A DNA stretch of 34,788 nucleotides from Candidatus Competibacteraceae bacterium (GTDB lineage: Bacteria; Pseudomonadota; Gammaproteobacteria; Competibacterales; Competibacteraceae): positions 1 to 34,788 of the forward strand of contig JAGRHQ010000015.1 in assembly GCA_020444905.1 (NCBI GenBank), in the 5' to 3' direction. The translations under genes were made by a program, and so were the position numbers. The notes under the pieces were generated by a model. That model saw nothing but the letters and a program-made list of their open reading frames with translations. It ran no database searches and was not told the origin of the DNA. Of this stretch, positions 1 to 6,333 are shown piece after piece; position 1 is the first letter of the stretch; each line of letters opens with the position of its first letter.

Positions 1-887
1 TGGGCGATATAGTCATCGAATTCCTGATGGATATGATTCCAGTGCGCATGGACGACGCCGAGCGCCGCGTAACAATCATTGACAGTGTCGACCAGCACCC
101 GCACTGCGCGCACGTCAAAAACCTGCTCGAAAGACAGTTTCTTGTGCTGCATCTTGCGCCAGATACTGTAGATGTGCTTGACCCGGCCGCTGACTTCGGC
201 GTGGAGGCGAGCACCTCGCAGATAGCCGCGCAATTCCTCCATAACCTGGGCAATATACTGTTCCCGGTCTACGCGGCGCTGCTCAAGCGCGGTGGCTAGT
301 TGCTTATAGGTCGTGGGTTCCAGATAACGGAGCGCCAGATCTTCCATTTCCCACTTGATGCGGCCAATGCCAAGCCGATTGGCCAATGGTGAAAAGACGT
401 CCAGCGTCTCCCGGGCAATGCGTTGCTGCTCTTCCAGCGTCAACCGACCGAGTTGCCGGAGGTTGTGGAGCTGCATCGCCAGCCGGATCAGGACTACGCG
501 CAGATCCTGAGCCATCGCCAACAGCATTTTGCGCAGGCTTTCCAACTGACGGCCAACATGCTGGCTACTCTGGTGCAGTTCGCCAATTGCGTCGAGCTTG
601 ATTACGCCATCGACCAAATGCGCAATGGTTTCTCCGAACTGTTCCCGTAAATCCGCCAACGTCAGTGGTCCATCAACCACAGCTGGGTGCAGTAAAGCGG
701 CGGCGGCGGCCTCGTAGTCCATACCCAGGTCGGTCAGGAGATCGGCAACCGCCAACTCCGGTTCACCCCCCAGTCCATAGGCGCGCCGCACGATTTCAAT
801 TTGCGCGGGCATCCATTGGACGTTGAGCGTATTTAGCCACGTATCGAAATCCGCGCCAGCGAGCGCGGTCTGTCTGGAAGCGACCAT
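1..887 (-). CDS. relA: RelA-type (p)ppGpp synthetase, N-terminal part (cut by window edge)
   Basis: Makes (p)ppGpp from ATP and GDP/GTP on stalled ribosomes in the stringent response. I translated the minus strand from the ATG at 887-885, which opens MVASRQTALAG, much like E. coli RelA (MVAVRS). About 295 residues lie in the window and the reading frame runs off the left edge without a stop. The region contains the inactive pseudo-hydrolase domain, then PLANRLGIGRIKWEMEDLA and KHIYSIWRKMQHKK, which lead into the synthetase domain (FDVRAVRVLV). The HD metal motif of SpoT/Rel hydrolases is absent: the equivalent stretch reads LLHPAVVDGPL. This makes it a synthetase-only RelA rather than SpoT. 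A GGGGA ribosome-binding site lies about 7 nt before the start. The product family is secure. The catalytic core and the TGS/ACT regulatory domains lie outside the window. Confidence 0.93.
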   Translation of the reverse strand, partial: MVASRQTALAGADFDTWLNTLNVQWMPAQIEIVRRAYGLGGEPELAVADLLTDLGMDYEAAAAALLHPAVVDGPLTLADLREQFGETIAHLVDGVIKLDAIGELHQSSQHVGRQLESLRKMLLAMAQDLRVVLIRLAMQLHNLRQLGRLTLEEQQRIARETLDVFSPLANRLGIGRIKWEMEDLALRYLEPTTYKQLATALEQRRVDREQYIAQVMEELRGYLRGARLHAEVSGRVKHIYSIWRKMQHKKLSFEQVFDVRAVRVLVDTVNDCYAALGVVHAHWNHIHQEFDDYIA

Positions 888-991
888 GTTGCATCCCCAG
901 AAAGCAGCCCGAAATGGGCATAACGCCCAGGCCGACAAGCCGGCGGGGCGAACGACGGGGGTTGGAAGCGGATCGAGGGTCAAACAATGAT

Positions 992-1031
992 GCCGGTCTC
1001 TCGCCCCTGTGTGGATGAGTGGGAGACCGGC
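992..1031 (-). terminator. Hairpin between the cytochrome gene and relA
   Basis: An inverted repeat, GCCGGTCTC (992-1000) and GAGACCGGC (1023-1031), can be extended by a G-U and a C-G pair. The loop is about 18 nt. It lies downstream of the cytochrome stop and upstream of relA, both on the minus strand. No clear U-tract follows, so it could be a factor-assisted terminator, an attenuator before relA, or a processing site. Confidence 0.4.
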
Positions 1032-1064
1032 TTGTTCAAAGCCCCTGGCAAATCGAGCGTGCGT

Positions 1065-1460
1065 CTAATTATTCTTGGCGCCTTGATCAACCCATTTGCG
1101 CAGGAGAGCAAGTTGTTCTTCTGGCAATTTCACTTTGCCATGCGGCATTTGGATAGAAGGATCAACGCCGGGCCGGCCTTCGGCCAACCGGTTCAGACTA
1201 CTGTTGAGACTCTGGCCGGGGATGATAACCGGCCCCATTTTAGTGCCTTTCATCAGCTCCTCGTAGGCGCCCACCGCCAGACCGCTCTTCTGGTAGCCCT
1301 CGCCATCAGGCGCAGTATGGCATTCCGCGCAGCCGGTCTTCAGAATGGGCAATACATCCTTCTGGAAACTGACCGGCTTCTCCGGTTTTTCCACCGAGCA
1401 GCCCGCCAGCGTCCCCAGCCCTAGTATTAACGCGGATACAAGCAGTTTATGAGAGTTCAT
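1065..1460 (-). CDS. Small lipoprotein c-type cytochrome
   Basis: A predicted membrane-anchored periplasmic electron carrier of 131 residues. The N-terminus is a lipoprotein signal: a hydrophobic stretch (residues 6-17) followed by the lipobox L18-A19-G20-C21, so Cys21 would be acylated. One haem c site, C44-A-E-C47-H48, follows. M105 in QMPHGK is a plausible distal haem ligand. The fold resembles the 'planctomycete-type' single-haem cytochrome domains, with the typical sequence FQKDVLPILKTGCAECH at its start. The ribosome-binding site AAAGGA lies 7 nt before the ATG. It stands alone between relA and the divergent glgB, so context does not reveal its redox partner. Family and localisation are well supported; the specific role is unknown. 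Confidence 0.85.
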   Translation of the reverse strand: MNSHKLLVSALILGLGTLAGCSVEKPEKPVSFQKDVLPILKTGCAECHTAPDGEGYQKSGLAVGAYEELMKGTKMGPVIIPGQSLNSSLNRLAEGRPGVDPSIQMPHGKVKLPEEQLALLRKWVDQGAKNN

Positions 1461-1823
1461 GGATCGTCCTTTGGATAAGTTTTAGACGGGTTTGGATGAT
1501 ACGATGCTCATCTTATCAGACTCCGGGCGCGCGTGGATGCCTTGACGAGGGGAATCGATTATGCGTTTGGTAGTCTGCGGTTGATATGACTTCCTCCGGG
1601 TTCTCGTGCGATATAATCCCTACAAGAAATCATCCTTAGAGCAATCGGCGTTATACTTACCTGAACGATTGGCGCGCCTGGCGCAGGATGCCTGATCGCA
1701 GACGCTCGCTGACTTTCCAAGCTCAGGCAACGCCGTGATGCTTGCTTACAACTTTGCCATCAGGCGCTGCGGTCCAAAGCATCAACCGCTGCCAGGCATG
1801 GCCTCCACCGTCAACACAACAGG
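1461..1823. other. Divergent intergenic region upstream of glgB and the cytochrome gene
   Basis: 363 bases with no credible gene. It must hold the promoters for the minus-strand cytochrome gene and plus-strand glgB. I see one perfect TATAAT at 1612-1617 on the plus strand. The stretch 1670-1800 is GC-rich with several short repeats of GCGCCTGGCGC type, but no clear riboswitch or RNA gene was recognised. Confidence 0.6.
1612..1617 (+). promoter_or_regulatory. Possible -10 box (TATAAT) of a glgB promoter
   Basis: A perfect TATAAT, preceded by a TG five bases upstream of the box. No good -35 hexamer sits 16-18 nt upstream (the best-looking TTGATA at 1581 is 25 nt away). If used, the leader before glgB would be about 200 nt. 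Confidence 0.3.
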
Positions 1824-4157
1824 ATGAACAACGTGACGAGTCCAAAGCTTAACCCCGAATTACAACGTATCGTTGAAGCCCGCCATCATGATCCCTTTGC
1901 CGTGCTGGGCCGCCATCCACAGGACAAAAAGGTCGTGGTGCGCGCCCATTTGCCTTATGCCAAGGAAGTCCATATCGCTGAGGGCAACCTGCCGATGGAG
2001 CGTGTCCCTAACACCGACCTGTTTGAATGGCAGGGCAAGGTCGATCAGGTGCCGGAGCGTTATCGGTTGATTTGGCGCGATGGAGATCACCACGAGCATA
2101 TTTCCTACGACCCCTACTGTTTCCCGCCGCAACTGCCTGATTTCGATCTGTACCTGTTCGGCGAGGGCAAGCATTGGCATTCCTACCGTTTCCTAGGCGC
2201 ACATCGGCATGAAGCCGATGGGGTCGCGGGCGTCTTGTTTGCCGTCTGGGCGCCGAATGCAGAGCGGGTCAGCGTCGTCGGCAGTTTCAACCGTTGGGAC
2301 GGGCGGATTCATCCCATGCGGGTGCGCGGCGGCAGTGGCGTCTGGGAATTGTTTATCCCCAACCTCTGTCCCGGTGACCTGTATAAGTTCGAAATCCGTA
2401 ATCGCCACAGTGGCGTGGTGTTCCTGAAATCTGATCCTTATGGTCAGCATTTTGAATTGCGGCCCAGCACCGCCACTATCGTCACCAAGCCAAATAATTA
2501 TGCCTGGCGCGACGCCGAATGGCTGGAAAAGCGCAAGTCCACCGACTGGTTGCACACGCCCATGTCGGTTTACGAAGTCCATCTGGGTTCGTGGCGGCGT
2601 GGTTGGGAAGGCGAGTTTATCAACTACCGAGAAATGGCTCACCAACTCGTCGAATACGTCAAGGATTTAGGCTTCAGCCATATCGAACTGCTGCCGATCA
2701 CCGAACATCCCTATGACGCTTCCTGGGGTTATCAAACCACCGGTTATTATGCGCCTACTAGCCGGTTTGGAACCCCGGATGATTTTCGCTATTTCATCGA
2801 CTACTGCCACCAGCATGACATCGGCGTGATTCTCGACTGGGTGCCGGCGCATTTTCCTAAGGATGCTTCCGGCTTGGCCCGCTTCGACGGTGAAGCATTG
2901 TATGAACACACCGATCCGCGCAAAGGCGAGCATCTCGACTGGGGTACGTTGATCTTCAATTTTGGCCGCTATGAAGTGAAGAATTTTCTGCTGTCCAGCG
3001 CCCTGTATTGGGTCGAGGAATTCCATCTGGATGGGCTGCGGGTTGATGCGGTCGCCTCCATGCTGTATCTGGACTACTCACGCAAGGAAGGCGAATGGAT
3101 TCCAAACAAGTACGGTGGCCGTGAGAATTTGGAAGCCATTGACTTCATGCGGGAACTGAATACGGTTGTGCATAGCGAACATCCTGGCGCCATGGTGATC
3201 GCTGAAGAATCCACCTCCTGGCCGCAGGTCACCCGCCCGACCTACGTCGGCGGACTGGGCTTCAGCATGAAATGGAACATGGGTTGGATGAACGACACCT
3301 TGCGCTATATGGCGCAACAGCCGGTCCATCGCAAATATCACCATGATTTGTTGACTTTCAGCATGTTGTACTGCTTCACCGAGAATTTCATGTTACCGTT
3401 CTCGCATGATGAGGTCGTGCATGGCAAAGGCTCGCTGATCAACAAGATGCCAGGCGACGAGTGGCAGCGCTTCGCGAATCTACGGTTGCTTTATCTTTAT
3501 ATGTTCACTCATCCCGGCAAGAAGCTGCTGTTTATGGGGACTGAGTTTGGTCAGGGCACTGAATGGAACAGCGCTACGACCCTCGATTGGTATGTACTCC
3601 AATATGACTTTCATAAGGGAATGCAACTACTGGTCAAGGATCTGAACCGGCTCTATCACAGCGAACCGGCGTTGCATCACTATGAATTTGAATGGCAGGG
3701 CTTTGACTGGATTGATTGCCATGATGCCGAACAGTCGATCCTGAGTTACTTGCGCAAGAAGGATGATGATTTCCTGGTGGTGGTCGTCAACTTTACCCCG
3801 GTGCCGCGTCATGGTTACCGAATTGGGGTGCCGCGCACCGGGCGTTATACGGAAGTTTTCAACTCCGACTCGAATTATTACGCTGGCAGTGGTGTAGGTA
3901 ACGGTGGCGTGGATTTAATCGCCGAGGAGCAACCTTGGATGGATCGTCCTTACTCGATCACGATCACTGTCCCCCCCTTGGGTGGCTTAGTGCTCCGTCC
4001 AGAGGAGCCACCACCGCCGAAGCCGGTCGCAATTGTGGCCGAAGCCGCTGACGAAGCGGCGTTGGCGTCGGAGGAAGCAACTACAGTAACCAACGCTGCG
4101 CCAGTGGTTACCGCCACATCGACGGTAATTGTAGAAGAAGTGGCGCAACCCGAGTAG
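1824..4157 (+). CDS. glgB: 1,4-alpha-glucan (glycogen) branching enzyme
   Basis: Transfers short alpha-1,4 glucan segments to form alpha-1,6 branches in glycogen. It has 777 residues, against about 730 in E. coli. An N-terminal module (about residues 15-105) is followed by a CBM48 carbohydrate-binding domain ([20 protein letters not shown]) and the GH13 barrel. The catalytic residues appear as D408 ([10 protein letters not shown]), E461 (AEEST) and D529 ([10 protein letters not shown]), each three positions after the E. coli numbering. The C-terminal beta domain ends near [10 protein letters not shown]. Beyond it is a roughly 50-residue tail rich in Ala, Val, Glu, Pro and Thr with no known domain. 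The ATG at 1824 is preceded only by AGG at close spacing, so initiation may be modest. No other glycogen genes are adjacent. The family call is secure; the tail's role is unknown. Confidence 0.97.
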   Translation: MNNVTSPKLNPELQRIVEARHHDPFAVLGRHPQDKKVVVRAHLPYAKEVHIAEGNLPMERVPNTDLFEWQGKVDQVPERYRLIWRDGDHHEHISYDPYCFPPQLPDFDLYLFGEGKHWHSYRFLGAHRHEADGVAGVLFAVWAPNAERVSVVGSFNRWDGRIHPMRVRGGSGVWELFIPNLCPGDLYKFEIRNRHSGVVFLKSDPYGQHFELRPSTATIVTKPNNYAWRDAEWLEKRKSTDWLHTPMSVYEVHLGSWRRGWEGEFINYREMAHQLVEYVKDLGFSHIELLPITEHPYDASWGYQTTGYYAPTSRFGTPDDFRYFIDYCHQHDIGVILDWVPAHFPKDASGLARFDGEALYEHTDPRKGEHLDWGTLIFNFGRYEVKNFLLSSALYWVEEFHLDGLRVDAVASMLYLDYSRKEGEWIPNKYGGRENLEAIDFMRELNTVVHSEHPGAMVIAEESTSWPQVTRPTYVGGLGFSMKWNMGWMNDTLRYMAQQPVHRKYHHDLLTFSMLYCFTENFMLPFSHDEVVHGKGSLINKMPGDEWQRFANLRLLYLYMFTHPGKKLLFMGTEFGQGTEWNSATTLDWYVLQYDFHKGMQLLVKDLNRLYHSEPALHHYEFEWQGFDWIDCHDAEQSILSYLRKKDDDFLVVVVNFTPVPRHGYRIGVPRTGRYTEVFNSDSNYYAGSGVGNGGVDLIAEEQPWMDRPYSITITVPPLGGLVLRPEEPPPPKPVAIVAEAADEAALASEEATTVTNAAPVVTATSTVIVEEVAQPE

Positions 4158-4170
4158 CTTGCTTGATTTG

Positions 4171-4194
4171 GCGGACAGGTTTGCGCCTGTCCGC
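4171..4194 (+). terminator. Terminator hairpin after glgB
   Basis: A perfect 9-bp stem, GCGGACAGG (4171-4179) with CCTGTCCGC (4186-4194), and a 6-nt loop, followed by TTTGTC. It starts 13 nt after the glgB stop. The U-tract is short, but the position between convergent genes supports termination. Confidence 0.65.
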
Positions 4195-4214
4195 TTTGTC
4201 AGCAGGTTCATGAA

Positions 4215-4255
4215 GCCGTAATCGGTGATTACGGCCCAAGAAAGACAGTTGGGCC
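4215..4255. terminator. Two overlapping hairpins between convergent genes
   Basis: The first stem is GCCGTAATC (4215-4223) with GATTACGGC (4227-4235), loop GGT. The second is GGCCCAA (4233-4239) with TTGGGCC (4249-4255). They share bases 4233-4235, so both cannot be fully paired at once. They lie just beyond the stop of the minus-strand hydrolase and after the glgB terminator, so they probably help bidirectional termination. Confidence 0.45.
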
Positions 4256-4278
4256 ATCTCTTCCCGTTTAACGACCCT

Positions 4279-5139
4279 TCACCAGGCTTGCAGCCATTCC
4301 CGCGTCCAGACTGCAACCTGATCCCGCCATTCGCGACGAGAGAAGGTATGATTCGCTTCGGCGTATTCGCGCACCGTAACCTGTGGTTGCGCCAGCAAGC
4401 GCCGCCAGGTTCGCACTGTCCTGGTCATATCCCGGAATTCGGCGGCGGTTAGATCATCGCCGCTGAGAATCAGCAGAATCGGACCGTGGAAGCGACGCCA
4501 GCCGTCGGCCATACGTTCGGGCAAGGGTCTCTGTTCCGGATGGACCGCGACCGCCTTGCCGGAATCGACTGGCCGTGCTTGTCCAAGCAGCGTCCACAGC
4601 GAGCGCCAAGCCGCGCTGAACGCAAAATCGCCGCGCCGGATCTTGCGCCACAGATCAGGACTACTCAACCGGCTCAGGTAATAGTGGCGGAGGTAGGCGC
4701 GCGCCTGTCCCGCTTCGGTGCGCGCCCAAGGATTCAGCAGCACGAGTCCAGAAACGCGCGGGTCGCGCCAGGCATAGAACAACGCAGCGGAGGCCGCGTC
4801 ACACAGCCCCCAGATGACGATTTCCCGCAATTGGGGAAGCTGCTGAGAAAAGGCGTCCAGCGCCGCGTGAATATCGGCATCGATATTTTCAAAACCGGTA
4901 AACTCGCCTCCAGCGTCACCCATGCCGCGATAATCGAAACGCAGCACAGGAATGCCTGTCTGCGCTAAATCTCGCGCCAGTAAAACAAACTGGCGGTGAC
5001 TGCCTACCCGATACTGCGGTCCGCCAACAACCACCAGTACGCCTCGGGTTGCATTCGGCGCGCCTGTATGCAGAATGCCAAGCATTTCCGAGTTTTCGCA
5101 ATGGCAGATCAAAGCCGTTTCGGCGATCACGGCAGTCAT
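4279..5139 (-). CDS. Exosortase A system-associated alpha/beta hydrolase 1
   Basis: A 286-residue alpha/beta hydrolase matching the family usually called 'hydrolase 1, exosortase A system-associated' (TIGR03100). These genes normally accompany EpsH/XrtA exosortase and extracellular polysaccharide genes; their substrates are unknown. Visible landmarks are VVVGGPQYRVGSHRQF early on, RFDYRGMGD, the nucleophile elbow IWGLCDAASA with Cys113 where most relatives of the fold carry Ser, an acidic residue in LSGDDLT, and the C-terminal His in EANHTF. A cysteine nucleophile recalls dienelactone-hydrolase chemistry. The gene overlaps the upstream hydrolase 2 by 4 nt, so the two are translationally coupled. 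No signal peptide or membrane segment is seen; the protein should be cytoplasmic. Family assignment is confident, function is not. Confidence 0.88.
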   Translation of the reverse strand: MTAVIAETALICHCENSEMLGILHTGAPNATRGVLVVVGGPQYRVGSHRQFVLLARDLAQTGIPVLRFDYRGMGDAGGEFTGFENIDADIHAALDAFSQQLPQLREIVIWGLCDAASAALFYAWRDPRVSGLVLLNPWARTEAGQARAYLRHYYLSRLSSPDLWRKIRRGDFAFSAAWRSLWTLLGQARPVDSGKAVAVHPEQRPLPERMADGWRRFHGPILLILSGDDLTAAEFRDMTRTVRTWRRLLAQPQVTVREYAEANHTFSRREWRDQVAVWTREWLQAW

Positions 5140-5945
5140 AGCGCCTTATCCAGAACAGCCATCAATGTGGCGTCCAGAAGAGTCGGCGCTTCGGCGATTT
5201 CCTGGGTCGCCCAGAAGGCATCACCAATCACAGTTTGGGGGTGAACCGCGACTCCTGCAGTGCGCCACGTTTCCACCACGCGCTGACTGGCCGGGGACAA
5301 CCCCGCGTCCGCCGTACCCGCGACTTCGAACCAATCCACGCGAACCTGGGTAGGCGGCGTAACAGGGCAAGCCTGCTCAAGGGCTGAGGCCAGTTCCGGA
5401 TGCAGTTCGTAACCGGCCACCTCCAGCGATTGTCCCGCCGCCAACTTTTGTTGCAACTGACCCATGCTGTCGCCGCCACCCTTGAAGCGGTCGGCAGTCA
5501 ATCGTAGACGTAGGAACTGGTGGAGGAAGCGTTGACCGGACAGCACCGACTGCCAAAGCAGCAGACGCGCTGCCACAACCGGCTCGACCCGATCCATGGC
5601 CAACAATCCACCCAGGCGCACCCCCCAGAGTGTCAATCGTTCATGACCACGTTGGCGCAGCCACTCCGCACAACGCATGAGATCATCCTGCCAGATTGCC
5701 CAGCGCGCATCGGCGAAATCACCAGCGCTGTCGCCCGTACCATACAGATCAGGGATTAAGACGCCAAACCCGGATTCAGCCATGCGCCGCGCCTGCAGGG
5801 TCGCCATCCGTCGCGCTTTGTTCATTTCCTCCGCGAACGGAGGCACATACAACACTCCGCCGCATTCCCTGCATCCCGTACTCGGCGGATGGTAAACCAC
5901 GAACAGTGCGCCCCGGCTGCCAGCCAGAAAAAACGGCTCGATCAC
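5136..5945 (-). CDS. Exosortase A system-associated alpha/beta hydrolase 2
   Basis: A 269-residue alpha/beta hydrolase-fold protein of the 'hydrolase 2, exosortase A system-associated' family (TIGR03101), which is regularly found beside hydrolase 1. Sequence landmarks are YHPPSTGCRECGGVLYVPPF, then ARRMAESGFGVLIPDLYGTGDSAGDF. The elbow reads LWGVRLGG, so position 110 is Arg where a catalytic Ser would normally sit. Either the catalytic residue is elsewhere or the protein is a non-hydrolytic partner. It is cytoplasmic by sequence. It lies 6 nt after the acyl carrier protein gene and overlaps hydrolase 1 by 4 nt, so the three genes form one operon. The neighbouring acyl carrier protein suggests an acyl-thioester substrate, but this is inference. 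Confidence 0.88.
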   Translation of the reverse strand: MIEPFFLAGSRGALFVVYHPPSTGCRECGGVLYVPPFAEEMNKARRMATLQARRMAESGFGVLIPDLYGTGDSAGDFADARWAIWQDDLMRCAEWLRQRGHERLTLWGVRLGGLLAMDRVEPVVAARLLLWQSVLSGQRFLHQFLRLRLTADRFKGGGDSMGQLQQKLAAGQSLEVAGYELHPELASALEQACPVTPPTQVRVDWFEVAGTADAGLSPASQRVVETWRTAGVAVHPQTVIGDAFWATQEIAEAPTLLDATLMAVLDKAL

Positions 5946-5951
5946 TGGAAT

Positions 5952-6209
5952 TCAGGTTCCCGTCATCACTTTATCCCGGATAAACGCATGAACCGCTCCC
6001 ACTGTTTCAAAGGTTTCGGCGCTGATTTCGTCATCGGCGACCATGATGTCAAAGCGCTCCTCAACCGCATTGATCAAGGTCACCACCGCCATGGAGTCGA
6101 ATTCCGGGATGCTGCCTAACAAGGGAGTGTCCGGGGTGAATTTTTGAATCCGGTCACCCAATTGCAATATCTCGCCAATTAATCGCCGCACCTCATCGAA
6201 CTCGACCAT
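5952..6209 (-). CDS. Acyl carrier protein (exosortase-cluster type)
   Basis: An 85-residue stand-alone acyl carrier protein. The phosphopantetheine attachment site is Ser39 in EFDSMAVV, with the usual four-helix pattern and acidic character around it. Such carrier proteins recur in PEP-CTERM/exosortase A clusters next to acyl-CoA ligases and the two hydrolases. It differs from a fatty-acid synthesis AcpP: it lacks the DSLD-type motif and its neighbours are not fab genes. A strong AGGAGAGG ribosome-binding site precedes the ATG, and an AT-rich TTATATATTTAT stretch just upstream could include a -10 element. It is first in the three-gene operon with the hydrolases. The acyl group it carries cannot be read from the sequence. 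Confidence 0.85.
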   Translation of the reverse strand: MVEFDEVRRLIGEILQLGDRIQKFTPDTPLLGSIPEFDSMAVVTLINAVEERFDIMVADDEISAETFETVGAVHAFIRDKVMTGT

Positions 6210-6304
6210 CGAGATCCTCTCCTGAGATAAATATATAAGGAATCAACCGGCCCTGGAAACCAGGCAAAGGCAATCCAGGATTGAAAAAGCAAGATAGCGT
6301 TGAC

Positions 6305-6332
6305 AACGCCAAGAATCCAGCCTGTTGGCGTT
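6305..6332 (-). terminator. Hairpin directly after tssH
   Basis: A perfect 8-bp stem, AACGCCAA (6305-6312) with TTGGCGTT (6325-6332), and a 12-nt loop. It begins 1 nt beyond the tssH stop on the minus strand. On that strand no U-run follows (GTCAACGC). The plus strand has five Ts after the stem but no known transcript to stop. It could be the 3' end structure of the T6SS operon. Confidence 0.4.
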
Positions 6333-6333
6333 T

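Noticed and set aside
987..1424. A 145-codon plus-strand frame opposite the cytochrome gene
   Set aside because: The minus-strand frame has a lipobox and CxxCH haem site; the plus frame has no motif.
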